Origin: Hypericibacter sp049323455
Lineage (GTDB): Bacteria; Pseudomonadota; Alphaproteobacteria; Dongiales; Dongiaceae
NCBI GenBank assembly: GCA_049323455.1
Contig: JBMONF010000038.1
Span: 62,001 to 126,000 of the forward strand
DNA length: 64,000 bases
Reading direction: 5' to 3'
Part shown: positions 41,798 to 53,558 of the stretch, piece by piece
How the letters are laid out: the number at the start of each line of letters is the position of its first letter
How positions within the stretch are numbered: position 1 is the stretch's first letter
Position numbers and translations under genes: made by a program
Notes under the pieces: generated by a model
What the model was told of the DNA's origin: nothing
The model's input: only the letters and a program-made list of their open reading frames with translations
Database searches by the model: none

Positions 41798-42588
41798 CGA
41801 GTTGGAAGGCGCTCAACGAGGAGCTCGATCGCTGGCGCGATCTCGGCCGGGTCGCCGCCTTCTGGTGGCGCGACGACGATGTGGGGGCGCCGACGCCAGC
41901 ACTCGATCGGCTGCTGGCCCTGCGCCAGGCCCGCGGCCTGCCCTTGGCGCTGGCGGTCGTGCCTGCCGGAACGGCTAAGCCGCTGCTCTGGCGGCTGGCG
42001 GGCGTGCGGCGCCTGAGCTTGCTGCAGCACGGCTATGCCCACCGCAACCATGCCTCCGCCGACGAGAAGAAGATCGAGCTGGGGCCCCACCGGCCGCCGG
42101 CGCGCGTCACGGCGGAGCTCGCCGCCGGCCGGGAGAAGCTGGAGCGGCTGTTCGGCCGACGCTTTCATCCCATCATGGTGCCGCCCTGGAACCGTATCGA
42201 TGCCCGGATCGTTGCGGCGCTGCCGCGCGGCGGATTCACCGGCGTCTCGACCTTCGGGCCCCGATCGGCGCGGCTGGCCGCGCCTGGCCTCGTGCAGGTC
42301 AATTGTCACATCGATGTGATGGATTGGGCGCGCCGCCGCTTCGCCGGGACTGCGCCGGTCCTGGGCCAGGCGATCCGCCATTTGCGGGCGCGACGCGAGG
42401 GAGCCGCCGACCCCAAAGAACCGACGGGCTTGATGACGCATCACCTGGTTCATGACCGTGCCGCTTGGGAGTTCATCGCGCGGTTTCTCGACGTCACGGC
42501 GGCTCATCCGGCCGGGCGCTGGGTCGCCGCCGCCCAGGCATTCCGGCCGGCCGCCGCGGCCGGGCGCAACACCGATCGGGCCGCATGA
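41794..42588 (+). CDS. Polysaccharide deacetylase-family protein
   Basis: The 264-residue protein has the NodB-like start FWWRDDDVGAPTPALDRLLALRQARGLPLALAVVPAG, where the Asp pair fits the catalytic base and metal ligand, and LLQHGYAHRNHA, a variant of the HxxxH metal motif. MVPPWNRIDARIV is the downstream conserved loop. No signal peptide is seen, so it may act in the cytosol on a lipid-linked or nucleotide-linked sugar. It overlaps both neighbours by four bases, placing it firmly in the glycosyltransferase operon. Confidence 0.82.
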   Translation: MTSWKALNEELDRWRDLGRVAAFWWRDDDVGAPTPALDRLLALRQARGLPLALAVVPAGTAKPLLWRLAGVRRLSLLQHGYAHRNHASADEKKIELGPHRPPARVTAELAAGREKLERLFGRRFHPIMVPPWNRIDARIVAALPRGGFTGVSTFGPRSARLAAPGLVQVNCHIDVMDWARRRFAGTAPVLGQAIRHLRARREGAADPKEPTGLMTHHLVHDRAAWEFIARFLDVTAAHPAGRWVAAAQAFRPAAAAGRNTDRAA

Positions 42589-43132
42589 GCGCGCATCGTT
42601 ATTTGCGCCGAAAGCTAATCGCCGATTACCTGCGCGGCGGGCTCGGTTTCGTCGGCACGGGCGGGATCTGGCTGGCGCTGCCGCCGCTGTCGCCGGCCGT
42701 CGACGCCGTGTTCGGTGGATTGACGCTCCTCTTCCTCCTGTTCACCATACGCACGGCGTGGCGGCAGGCGGTGCGCATCGAGCTTTCCGACGAGGCGATC
42801 TCGCGGACATCGCCCGGTCTGACCTCGTCCAGACAGGGATCGCTCGCGTGGCGCGACATCGTGGCCGTTAAGCTCCGCTATTATTCGAGCCGTCGGGGCC
42901 GCAAGGACGGCTGGCTCACGCTCCGGCTCGCCGGCGCCGGAACCTGCATCGCGATCGATTCCGATCTCGAGGGCTTCGACGAGATCGCGCGCTGCGCGGC
43001 TCTCGCGGCCTCACGGAAGGCGCTTCGGCTGGACGAGGTGACGCGCGCCAATTTCGCCGCCATCGGCGTCCCGACCGACGCGCCCGCGGCCGACGCGCGA
43101 GGCCTCGCGCCGCGCCAGGACGAGACGCGCTC

Positions 43133-43136
<4 letters not shown>
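42585..43136 (+). CDS. Small membrane protein with PH-like C-terminal domain, unknown function
   Basis: The 183-residue protein has two hydrophobic segments near the N-terminus (GFVGTGGIWLALPPL and AVFGGLTLLFLLFTIR). A soluble beta-rich part follows (RIELSDEAISRTSPG, LAWRDIVAVKLRYYSSRRGRKDGWLTLRLAG, CIAIDSDLEGFDEIARCAALAA) that reads like the bacterial PH-type domains of membrane proteins. I do not recognise a named family. It overlaps the deacetylase and the following ABC ATPase by ATGA on both sides, bridging the glycan cluster and the peptide importer operon. Confidence 0.65.
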
Positions 43137-45003
<1,867 letters not shown>

Positions 45004-45016
<13 letters not shown>

Positions 45017-47007
45017 GCTGGATACGGGAACGGGGCACGGCGATGCGCTGGCACGGAGCGGGCGCCTCCCGGCCCCTCCGGCTCTCGGGCTTCGTGGCGG
45101 GCGCATTCGCGCTGGCGGCTTGCATCGCCGCCGGCGCCGCTGTCCCCGCCCGCGCCCAGCAGGGCTACGCCGAAGCGCCGACGCTGGCGGCGAAGGTGGC
45201 CGCGGGCGAGTTGCCGCCGGTGTTCGAGCGGCTGCCCGAGCGTCCCGCCGTCGCCGCGGTGACGACGGCGGGCCAGTATGGCGGCGAGCTCGACATGCTC
45301 ATGGGCTCGGCCAAGGACACCCGCATGCTGGTCGTCTACAGCTATGCGCGGCTCGTCTGCTACGACCGCGACTACAAGATCGTTCCGGACATCCTCGAAG
45401 CCTACGACGTCGAGGACGGGCGCATCTTCACCTTCCATCTGCGTCCCGGCATGAAATGGTCCGACGGCAAGCCGTTCACCGCCGAGGATTTCCGCTATTT
45501 CTGGGAGGACGTCGCCAACAATCGCGAGCTGTCGCCGACCGGACCGCCCTCGGTGCTGATGGTGGACGGCGAGTGGCCCAAGGTGGAGATCCTCGACGAA
45601 TACACCGTGCGCTACAGCTGGTCGAAGCCCAACGCGGACTTCCTGCCGGCGCTGGCCGCCACCACGCCGCTCTACATCTACCGGCCCAGCGCCTATCTGA
45701 AGAAATTCCACGCCAAATATGCCGACCCCGAAGAGCTGAAGAAGAAGGTCGCCGAGGCACAGCAACCGAGTTGGGCCGCCTTGCACAATCGCAAGGACAA
45801 TATGTACAAGAACGACAATCCGAAGCTGCCGACGCTCGATCCCTGGGTGCTCGTCACCAAGCCGCCTTCGGACCGTTTCGTGTTCGAGCGCAATCCTTAT
45901 TATTACCGCGTCGACCCGCGCGGCCGCCAATTGCCCTATATCGACCGGGTCGTGTTCAACATCGTCGATAGCAAGCTCATCCCCGCCAAGGCGGGTGCGG
46001 GCGAGGCGACATTGCAGGCGCGCAACCTGCGCTTCGACAACTACACCTTCCTCAAGGACGGCGAGGTGCGCGGCAACTACCGGGTGCGCTTGTGGAAGAG
46101 CGGCACCGGCTCGCAGGTGGCGCTCTATCCGAACCTCGACACCAACGATCCGGTCTGGCGCAAGGTCCTGCGCGACGTGCGGTTCCGGCGCGCGCTCTCG
46201 CTCGGGATCGACCGGCACGAGATCAACCAGGTGATCTATTATGGATTGGCGCAGGAGAGCGGCAACAGCGTCCTGCCCGAGAGCCCGCTTTACGATCCGG
46301 CGCTGGCGCGCCTGTGGACGCAGTTCGATTTGGACCAGGCCAACCGGCTCCTCGACGAGATGGGGCTCACGGCACGCGATGGGGACGGCTTCCGGCTGCT
46401 GCCCGACGGCCGGCCCGCCGACATCCTGGTCGAGAGCGCCGGCGAGAGCACCGAGGAGGACGACGTGCTGGAGCTGATCCGCGACAGCTGGTCCAAGCTC
46501 GGCATCCGCCTCTACATCAAGCCCTCGCAGCGCGAGGTGTTCCGCAACCGCATCTTTGCCGGCGACAGCGTCATGGCGGTCTGGACCGGGCTCGACAACG
46601 CGATCCCCACGCCGGACACCAGCCCGCTGGAGTTCGCGCCCACCAGCCAGCAGCAGCTGCAGTGGCCGAAATGGGGCCAGTATGCCGAGACCATGGGCGA
46701 ATCGGGCGAGCCGCCGGACACGCCGGAAGCCAAGCGCCTGCTCGAGCTCCTGGACCGGTGGCGCCGGGCCGGAACGACCGAGGCGCGCGCCGCCGTCTGG
46801 CACGAGATGCTTCGGATCTATGCCGACCAGGTGTTCGTGATCGGCACGGTCAACGGCGTGCCGCAGCCGGTCGTGGTGAGCAATCATCTGCACAACGTGC
46901 CGGAAAGCGCGATCTACAACTGGGATCCGGGCGCCCAGTTCGGCATCTACAAGCCCGACACCTTCTGGCTCGACAACGCCGGCGAGACCAGCGCCGCCAC
47001 CAATTGA
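45004..47007 (+). CDS. Periplasmic oligopeptide-type substrate-binding protein (SBP_bac_5)
   Basis: The 667-residue protein has a signal peptide (SGFVAGAFALAACIAAGAAVPARAQ). It is a cluster C binding protein: MLMGSAKDTRMLVVYSYARLVCYDRDYKIVPDILEAYDVEDGRIFTFHLRPGMKWSDGKPFTAEDFRYFWEDV is diagnostic in sequence order and spacing. It is longer than DppA/OppA (about 540), matching the large agropine/peptide type. ATG 45004 lies inside the end of the ATPase gene; ATG 45043 is an alternative that gives a tidier signal peptide. The ligand is unknown. A palindromic repeat separates it from the permease genes. Confidence 0.9.
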
Positions 47008-47067
47008 GAACGGGCTCGAAATGGCACGGAACGTCTCAATGTCCTATCCATCGACGCGCGACGTTGT

Positions 47068-47150
47068 CCGTCGCCCTCGCGAAAGCGAGGGTCCAGGGAG
47101 GGGGCGAGTCCGGGCATCGGGATGGATTCCCGCTTGCGCGGGAATGACGT
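47068..47150. repeat. Extragenic palindrome between importer genes
   Basis: GTCGCCCTCGCGAAAGCGAGGG and its partner ATTCCCGCTTGCGCGGGAATGAC form two hairpins about 40 bp apart. It lies inside the importer operon, between the binding-protein and first permease genes, where it could shape relative expression. Confidence 0.75.
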
Positions 47151-47224
47151 TGGTTCTGTTGTAGCAGTTTGAGAATCCGCCCTTCATTCTTTGTCGAGCC
47201 CCATACCGGACAGCCGTAACCGCC

Positions 47225-48223
47225 ATGTTCGCTTATCTGCTCCGCCGCCTGATCGTGATGGTGCCGACGCTGCTGGTGATCAGCTTCCTCGTCTTCGCCA
47301 TCATCCAGGCGCCGCCCGGCGATTATCTCTCCACCTACATCGCCGAGCTGCAGAGCCAGGGCGAGGCGGTGGACCAGGGCAAGATCGAGTTCCTGCGCCA
47401 CCAGTACGGGCTCGACCGGCCCTTCCTCGAGCAATATCTCCTGTGGGCCGGCAATCTGCTGCAGGGAGACCTGGGCTATTCCTTCGAGTACGGGTTGCCC
47501 GTGAACGAGGTGGTGGGCGATCGCCTCGCCCTCACGGTCGTCGTCTCGCTCGCGACCATCGTCTTCATCTGGGTGGTGTCGTTCCCGATCGGCATCTACT
47601 CGGCCGTGCGGCAATACAGCCTCGGCGACTACATGCTGACCCTCCTGGGTTTCCTGGGCCTCGCCACGCCGAGCTTCCTGCTCGCTCTCGTCCTGCTCTA
47701 TTTCGCCAACGTGCATTTCGGCACCTCGATCGGCGGGCTCATGGATCCGGTCTTCATCGACCAGCCATGGAGCTGGGCCAAATTGCGCTCCGTGCTCGAG
47801 CATCTGTGGGTGCCGGTGATCGTGATCGGCACCAGCGGCACGGCCGGCATGATCCGCCGGCTGCGCGCCAATCTCCTGGACGAGTTGCAGAAGCAATATG
47901 TGGTCACCGGCCGCGCCAAGGGGCTGCCGCCGGGCCGGCTCCTGTGGAAATACCCCTTGCGCATGGCGCTCAACCCCTTCATCGCCGACATCGGCGGCCT
48001 CTTGCCCGAGGTGGTGTCGGGCGCCGTGGTCGTGTCGGTGGTGCTGTCGCTGCCGACCACGGGTCCGATGCTGCTGGATGCGCTCAGGAGCCAGGACATG
48101 TATCTCGCCGGCTCGTTCCTGATGTTCCTGGCGCTCTTGACGGTGGTCGGCATGTTCCTGTCCGACCTGGCGCTGGCCATGCTCGACCCGCGCATCCGGT
48201 TGGGAGAAACGGCCGCGAAATGA
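47225..48223 (+). CDS. ABC importer permease, DppB/OppB type
   Basis: The 332-residue inner-membrane protein has six predicted helices. It begins MFAYLLRRLIVMVPTLLVISFLVFAIIQAPPGD, the DppB/OppB N-terminal signature, and carries the EAA loop VVTGRAKGLPPGRLLWKYPLRMALNPFI that docks on the ATPase. It forms the channel with the next gene product. Confidence 0.92.
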   Translation: MFAYLLRRLIVMVPTLLVISFLVFAIIQAPPGDYLSTYIAELQSQGEAVDQGKIEFLRHQYGLDRPFLEQYLLWAGNLLQGDLGYSFEYGLPVNEVVGDRLALTVVVSLATIVFIWVVSFPIGIYSAVRQYSLGDYMLTLLGFLGLATPSFLLALVLLYFANVHFGTSIGGLMDPVFIDQPWSWAKLRSVLEHLWVPVIVIGTSGTAGMIRRLRANLLDELQKQYVVTGRAKGLPPGRLLWKYPLRMALNPFIADIGGLLPEVVSGAVVVSVVLSLPTTGPMLLDALRSQDMYLAGSFLMFLALLTVVGMFLSDLALAMLDPRIRLGETAAK

Positions 48224-48263
48224 CGATGACGGCGATGATACGGTTCGCGGTTCTTCTTCAACC

Positions 48264-48372
48264 GTCATCCCGGCCAAGGCGCGAAACGCGCCGCGAGCCG
48301 GGATCCATGAACACCGTCGGCGCAAAGCGGGCGCGGCCCGTGTTCATGGATCCCCGCTTCTGCGGAGATGAC
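48264..48372. repeat. Extragenic palindrome between permease genes
   Basis: GTCATCCCGG begins the left arm; GGATCCATGAACAC and GTGTTCATGGATCC are exact inverse copies, and GATGAC closes the right end. The 109-bp element fills most of the gap between the two permease genes. Confidence 0.78.
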
Positions 48373-48413
48373 AGCAAGAAGAGGCGCGCAACCGGCAACC
48401 GGCCGAGGTTCCG

Positions 48414-49616
48414 ATGACCACGCCCGCCGATATCGCTGGAACCCCGCCCGGCACGCGCGCCGCCCGCACGCCGCTGCCCCATCAGGTCTCGACCGCCCCC
48501 TTCGATCCCTACTCGGTCGAGCGCATGAGCGCCGAGCAGGAGCGCTACTACCTGGCCTCGCAATGGCGGATGATGTGGTGGAAGTTCCGGCGCCACCGGG
48601 TGGCGGTGGCGTCGGGCATCTTCCTGCTGCTCTGCTACCTCGCCATCCTCATGGCGGAATTCCTGTCGCCCTACGCGCTGCAGACCCGCCATGTGGACCA
48701 CATCTACGCGCCGCCGCAGACGGTGCATTTCTTCCACGACGGCAAGTTCGTCGGGCCCTTCGTCTACGGCCTCGATTACCGCCTCAACATGCAGAACCTG
48801 AAGCGGGAATATACGGAGGACCGCAGCCGGATCGAGCCGGTCCGCTTCTTCTGCCGCGCCGACAAGTACCGCTTTTGGGGCCTCTTCGAGAGCGACGTCC
48901 ACCTCGCCTGCCCGTCCGAGGGCGGCACCTTGTTCCTGCTCGGCACCGACCGGCTCGGCCGCGATCTCTTCTCGCGCATCACCTATGGCGCGCGCATTTC
49001 GCTCACCATCGGCCTCATCGGCGTGGCCGTCAGCTTCGCGCTGGGGCTGGGCCTCGGCGGGCTCGCCGGTTATTACGGCGGCTGGACGGACGCCATCGTG
49101 CAGCGCGTGATCGAGATCGTGCGGTCGATACCGCATGTGCCCTTGTGGCTGGCGCTTTCGGCCATCATGCCGGTGACCTGGAGCCCGATCCTGGTCTATT
49201 TCGGCATCACCCTGATCCTGGGCCTGCTCGAGTGGACGGGCCTGGCGCGCGCGGTGCGCTCGAAGCTTCTGGCGCTGCGCGAGGAGGATTTCTGTCTCGC
49301 CGCCGAGCTCATGGGGGCGCGGCCCAGGCGCATCATCTGGCGCCATCTGATCCCGAGCTTCATGAGCCATCTGATCGCCTCGGCCACGCTCGCCATCCCC
49401 TCGATGATCCTGGGCGAGACGGCGCTCTCCTTCCTGGGGCTGGGCTTGCGCGCGCCGATCACGAGCTGGGGCGTGCTTCTCAACGAGGCGCAGAACATCA
49501 ACGTGGTGGCGCTCTATCCCTGGCTGATGTTCCCGGTCCTGCCGGTGATCCTGGTGGTCTTGAGCTTCAATTTCCTGGGCGACGGCCTCAGGGACGCGGC
49601 CGACCCTTACAAGTAG
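48414..49616 (+). CDS. ABC importer permease, DppC/OppC type, with periplasmic insert
   Basis: The 400-residue inner-membrane protein has a cytoplasmic N-terminus (YLASQWRMMWWKFRRHRVAV) and one helix, then an insertion of about 90 residues (residues about 85-180, with two cysteines) before LLGTDRLGRDLFSRITYGARISLTIGL. The EAA loop is AAELMGARPRRIIWRHLIPS. Standard DppC proteins are about 300 residues, so the enlarged periplasmic loop is a subgroup trait and probably matches the large binding protein. It ends the operon. Confidence 0.9.
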   Translation: MTTPADIAGTPPGTRAARTPLPHQVSTAPFDPYSVERMSAEQERYYLASQWRMMWWKFRRHRVAVASGIFLLLCYLAILMAEFLSPYALQTRHVDHIYAPPQTVHFFHDGKFVGPFVYGLDYRLNMQNLKREYTEDRSRIEPVRFFCRADKYRFWGLFESDVHLACPSEGGTLFLLGTDRLGRDLFSRITYGARISLTIGLIGVAVSFALGLGLGGLAGYYGGWTDAIVQRVIEIVRSIPHVPLWLALSAIMPVTWSPILVYFGITLILGLLEWTGLARAVRSKLLALREEDFCLAAELMGARPRRIIWRHLIPSFMSHLIASATLAIPSMILGETALSFLGLGLRAPITSWGVLLNEAQNINVVALYPWLMFPVLPVILVVLSFNFLGDGLRDAADPYK

Positions 49617-49622
49617 CAGGGT

Positions 49623-50489
49623 TCATCCGCGCCGTTCGAGCCAGAGGCTCGATTCCCGGGCGCCCGGCACGAGCGGCAGGCCGGACACCGCGCTGCGGGC
49701 GACGCGGTCTGCCATGCGGCTCACCACCCAATGGCTCGAAAAGAGCGGCCTCCAGCCGCCGCCGGCAACGAGCGCCGCGATGCCCAATTGCTCGTTATAG
49801 CCCCGCCACGCCCACTCGGCGGGATAGCCGTCCGGCAGGAAGATGTCGTGGATTTGCACCACGGCACCGGCCGGTAGCCGCGGCAGCACGGTGCAAAGCA
49901 TGAAATCCACGTCGGTTCCCGGCATCAGGATGTGGCTCGCATCGATCGACAGCAGATCGCCCCGCTCGAGGATCTCGAACGGGCCAAAACCGCAGCGCGG
50001 CACCAGCTCGCGCAAGACCGTGATCGGCAGCCGCGAGATGTCGGCGCGAGGGTTCGCATCGATGGCCGTGATGACGGTATCGAGCCCGCCATCGGCGACG
50101 GCGCGAGCGAAAAAGCGCGTCGAGTGGCCGGAGCCGATTTCGACCAGGCGGCGCGGCCGGCGCTGGCGCACCATCGCATAGGCCATGGCCGCATCGAGGC
50201 GCGGGAACCAGTCCTGGTCGAAGCGCGGTGCGCCCGGTTTGCGATCGGCGGCGATGGCCGCGAAGGCGGCGGTGAAGTCGGCCAGCGCGTCCAGGGCGGC
50301 GGCGAAAGCATCCTGTTCGGCGGCGAGCAGCGCGGCTGCGACCGGATGGGTGTCGCGGCCGCGGCGCCCCTCCAGCATGCCGGCATAGCGGTAGGGGATG
50401 AAGAAACCCCGCCGCGCCAGCCCCAGCACGGTCGGCAGGCCGAGCGCAAGGCGTCGTCTCAGGGGCCGCCAGAAGGAGCGGCGCATCAT
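49623..50489 (-). CDS. Class I SAM-dependent methyltransferase
   Basis: The 288-residue product has AdoMet motif I RRLVEIGSGHSTRFFARAV, the acidic strand ITAIDANPRAD and a later VVQIHDIFLPDGYP, the layout of Methyltransf_24-type enzymes found in glycan and natural-product loci. Residues 1-40 are basic and hydrophobic. The ATG at 50489 overlaps the stop of the metallo-hydrolase gene (ATGA), so the two are co-translated. It is convergent with the importer operon, 6 bp away. The substrate is unknown. Confidence 0.78.
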   Translation of the reverse strand: MMRRSFWRPLRRRLALGLPTVLGLARRGFFIPYRYAGMLEGRRGRDTHPVAAALLAAEQDAFAAALDALADFTAAFAAIAADRKPGAPRFDQDWFPRLDAAMAYAMVRQRRPRRLVEIGSGHSTRFFARAVADGGLDTVITAIDANPRADISRLPITVLRELVPRCGFGPFEILERGDLLSIDASHILMPGTDVDFMLCTVLPRLPAGAVVQIHDIFLPDGYPAEWAWRGYNEQLGIAALVAGGGWRPLFSSHWVVSRMADRVARSAVSGLPLVPGARESSLWLERRG

Positions 50490-51319
50490 GGCCCGAGCGT
50501 GAGGCCTTCGCGCGCAACCAAGGTGCCGGGGCGCGCCTTCTCTGCCGCCTCGGCGATGCGATCCATGGCATCGTCGTCGTGGCTGGGATCGTGGTGGAAA
50601 ATGACGAGCCGCTTGGCCCCGGCCGCATCGGCCAGCCGCACGCCCTCCTGCCAGGTCGAGTGGCCCCAGCCGACATAGCAGGGAAATTCCTCGTCGGTGT
50701 AAGTCGCATCGTAGACGACGATGTCGGCGCCCCGGATCAGGCCCAGCACATGCGGGTCGGGCTGGCCGGGCTTGTGCTCGGTGTCGGTGACATAGCAGAT
50801 CGACTTGCCGGCGAACTCGACGCGGTAGCCGGTCGCGTGGTTGGGGTGATTGAGCGGCGCGGTGACGAGGCGGATGCCGGGTCTGGGCTCGAAGCTCTCG
50901 CCGGCGCGAAAATCGAGGAAGCTGGTCTGCGCCGCGAAGATTTCCGGCGGCACCGGGAAGAGCGGGGCCGCCATCATCTTGCCGAGCACGTCCTTGAGCG
51001 TGCGCTCGGGCAGGAGATGGCCCGCCCACAGCCGCACCTTGTTCTCGGCCTTGAACAGGCAGCTGAAGAACGGGATGCCGACGATATGGTCGAAATGGCT
51101 GTGCGAGAGAAAGAGATCGAGATCGACCGGCTCCTCGGCCTTGAGCGCGGCGCCCAGCGCGCGGATGCCGGTGCCGGCGTCGAACACCAGCACGCGCCGG
51201 CCGCAGCGCACCTCGACGCAGGAGGTGTTGCCGCCATAGCGCTCGAAATCGTGGCCAGCGCAGGCGATGCTGCCGCGCACGCCCCAGAACCGGACGTAGA
51301 ATTCTTCGGCCTCGGCCAC
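50486..51319 (-). CDS. MBL-fold metallo-hydrolase (cyclic-phosphodiesterase/lipid-hydrolase type)
   Basis: The 277-residue protein has YVRFWGVRGSIACAGHDFERYGGNTSCVEV and FLSHSHFDHIVGIPFFS (HxHxDH zinc motif), then APLNHPNHATGYRV, CYVTDTEH and IFHHDPSHDDDAM. This is the subgroup that resembles cAMP-phosphodiesterase-like and RNase Z-like hydrolases. The start is best placed at GTG 51319, with GGAGG 9 nt upstream, because the family core begins eight residues later; an upstream ATG at 51658 would add an Arg-rich extension. It overlaps the methyltransferase gene and is divergent from the MFS gene. Confidence 0.83.
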   Translation of the reverse strand: MAEAEEFYVRFWGVRGSIACAGHDFERYGGNTSCVEVRCGRRVLVFDAGTGIRALGAALKAEEPVDLDLFLSHSHFDHIVGIPFFSCLFKAENKVRLWAGHLLPERTLKDVLGKMMAAPLFPVPPEIFAAQTSFLDFRAGESFEPRPGIRLVTAPLNHPNHATGYRVEFAGKSICYVTDTEHKPGQPDPHVLGLIRGADIVVYDATYTDEEFPCYVGWGHSTWQEGVRLADAAGAKRLVIFHHDPSHDDDAMDRIAEAAEKARPGTLVAREGLTLGP

Positions 51320-51605
51320 CTGCAAGAGCCTCCGGCGCCGCCGATCGTTCTTCCTGCTGCCAACCAACCAGAAAGCCGGCCGGCCCTCAAGCCGTAAACC
51401 GGCAACGGCCCGCTCACATTCGCGGCACGAAGCGCGGCGGAAGAGGGCGGTTTTACGCGTCGCGTCCGATGGTTGAACCCCTTCGCCTTGCGCCGGCTCG
51501 CCCATTGCGGCTATGGCTCGGCGTGCGGGCCTTCGCCGCGCCGAAGCGGCTATGGCCGCGCAAGCGGGATGCCGGCGAGGCACCAACAGGGCGGGGCGGC
51601 AAAAA

Positions 51606-52847
51606 GTGGCTGGGACGGAGAGCGAACGGCCGGGCGGGCGGGCGAGGACCGAACGCACCGCAGAAAAACGCGGGGCGACCGATTGGGCCGGCGTCGCCTT
51701 CGGCGTGGCGCTCGCATCGCTGGTGGCCTATCAGCAATTCAAGCTGCCGCCCGTGCTGCCCGCCCTGCTCGAGCGCTACGGCTATGACCGCACGCTGGCT
51801 GGGGGCTTCATGTCGGTCTATGCGGCGGCGGGCCTGCTGTTCTCGGTGCCGATCGGCCGCTGGCTCGAGCGGCATGGCTTCGCACGGGGCATCGCGCGGG
51901 CGGTGCCGATCATGCTCGCCGGCAACGCGATGGCGCTGGCAGCGCCCGAGAGCGGCTGGGTCATGCTGGTGGGTCGCGCGCTCGAGGGGCTTTCCTTCGC
52001 GGTCGGCGCCATCGTCGGACCCGCACTGGCCGGCGCCAGCGCCAGCCCGCAGCATCGCCACTTCGCCATGGCGCTGGTCTCGGCCTGGATTCCGATCGGA
52101 CAGATCGTGGCCGGTCTCGCGGCGCCCGCAGCCCTTGCGGCGGGCCATTGGCAATGGCTGTGGCTGGCCGGCATCGCCGCGACGGCGGCGCTCTGGCTCT
52201 GGAGCCGCAGGCTCGCCCGGCGCGGCGCCTTCGCCGGCATGGGCGGCACGCACCGGCTCGCCGAGGCGCCGTTGGCGCCCAGGGAGCGCCAAGCCATCCT
52301 GATCGGCGCCGCGATCTTCCTGCTCTGGTCCGGTCAGTATTTCGCCTACATGACCTGGCTGCCGCAATATCTGGTCGAGGCGCGCGCGCTGGGGCCGATC
52401 ACGGCCGTCTTCGGCTATCTGCTGCCGGTGGTCGTGCTGCTCGGATTCAATCTCGCCACCGGCGAGGCGCTGCGCCGGGGGCTGGGCGTGACGTCGCTTC
52501 TGCTGGCCGGCGTCACGTCGCAAGCCGCGACCTGGTGGCTGACGCCCTTCGCCGGCTCCGACGCTGCCGGCTTGGTCCTGCTGGTGATCTACGGCATCGG
52601 CGCCGGCGTGACGCCGACCTGCCTGTTCGCGCTGCCGGGTGCGGTGCTGGGTCGCGCCGCGGGCCCGCGCGCCTTCGCGCTTCTCATGACGGGGCGCAAT
52701 GTCGGCGTGCTGATCGGCCCGATCCTGCTGGCCGAGCTGCAGCAACGCAGCGGCGGCTGGGATGTCGCCGTGCCGATCCTGGGCGCGACCACCACGGTAG
52801 CCGCGCTGGCCGCGCTTCTGTTGCATCTGAGACGCGATCGGCGCTGA
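51606..52847 (+). CDS. MFS transporter (12 TM)
   Basis: The 413-residue inner-membrane protein has alternating hydrophobic helices and the MFS loop-2/3 pattern (GGFMSVYAAAGLLFSVPIGRWLERHGFARGIAR). It resembles the CynX/NimT-like branch of anion/cyanate carriers. The start is unsure: GTG 51606 follows an A-rich spacer and gives a short leader before helix 1, while ATG 51513 or 51552 would add a basic tail. The substrate cannot be inferred. It ends 21 bp from the convergent response-regulator gene. Confidence 0.8.
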   Translation: MAGTESERPGGRARTERTAEKRGATDWAGVAFGVALASLVAYQQFKLPPVLPALLERYGYDRTLAGGFMSVYAAAGLLFSVPIGRWLERHGFARGIARAVPIMLAGNAMALAAPESGWVMLVGRALEGLSFAVGAIVGPALAGASASPQHRHFAMALVSAWIPIGQIVAGLAAPAALAAGHWQWLWLAGIAATAALWLWSRRLARRGAFAGMGGTHRLAEAPLAPRERQAILIGAAIFLLWSGQYFAYMTWLPQYLVEARALGPITAVFGYLLPVVVLLGFNLATGEALRRGLGVTSLLLAGVTSQAATWWLTPFAGSDAAGLVLLVIYGIGAGVTPTCLFALPGAVLGRAAGPRAFALLMTGRNVGVLIGPILLAELQQRSGGWDVAVPILGATTTVAALAALLLHLRRDRR

Positions 52848-52868
52848 CGCGCGGGCTCGCGCGGACTG

Positions 52869-53558
52869 TCACGGCACCAGCTTGTAGCCGCCGGGCTCGG
52901 TGATCAGCAGCTCGGCTTGCGAGGGGTTCTTCTCGATCTTCTGGCGCAGGCGGTAGACATGCGTCTCGAGCGTGTGGGTGGTGACGCCCGCATTGTAGCC
53001 CCACACCTCGCCCAGCAGCGTTTCCCGGCTCACCGCCTGATCGCCGGCGCGATAGAGATATTTCAGGATCGACGTCTCCTTCTCGGTGAGACGGACCTTC
53101 TTGCCGGTGGCCTCGTTCAGGAGCAGCTTGGCCGCCGGGCGGAAGAGATAGGGGCCGATGGCGAAGCTCGCATTCTCGCTCTGCTCGTGCTGGCGCAGCT
53201 GCGCGCGGATGCGCGCGAGCAGAACCGCGAGCTTGAAGGGCTTGGTCACATAGTCGTTGGCGCCGGATTCGAGACCCAGGATGGTGTCCGCATCGCCGGC
53301 CGCACCCGTCAGCATGATGACGGGCGCCTTGACGCCGGCACGGCGCATGAGCCGGCACAGCTCGCGCCCGTCCATGTCGGGCAGGCCCACATCGAGCAGC
53401 ACCAAGTCGAAGGTCTCGTCCTTGATCGTCTTGAGCGCCGCCTCGGCCGTACCGGCCTCGACGACGTCGAACTCCTCATGCAGGGTGAGCTGCTCGCCGA
53501 GCGAGCGGCGCAGCGCCTCGTCATCGTCCACCAGCAGAATCTTGCGGCGCGGCTTCAT
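52869..53558 (-). CDS. OmpR/PhoB-family response regulator
   Basis: The 229-residue protein has a receiver domain with acidic pocket Asp11-Asp13 (LLVDDDE), phosphoacceptor Asp56 (DLVLLDVGLPDMDG), Thr84 (MLTG) and Lys106 (VTKPF), followed by a winged-helix DNA-binding domain (RLTEKETSILKYLYRAGDQAVSRETLLGEVWGY and THTLETHVYRLRQKIEKN). No sensor kinase gene adjoins, so its partner is elsewhere. ATG 53558 starts at MKPRRKILLVDDDE; a frame upstream to 53651 is not conserved. Confidence 0.92.
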   Translation of the reverse strand: MKPRRKILLVDDDEALRRSLGEQLTLHEEFDVVEAGTAEAALKTIKDETFDLVLLDVGLPDMDGRELCRLMRRAGVKAPVIMLTGAAGDADTILGLESGANDYVTKPFKLAVLLARIRAQLRQHEQSENASFAIGPYLFRPAAKLLLNEATGKKVRLTEKETSILKYLYRAGDQAVSRETLLGEVWGYNAGVTTHTLETHVYRLRQKIEKNPSQAELLITEPGGYKLVP

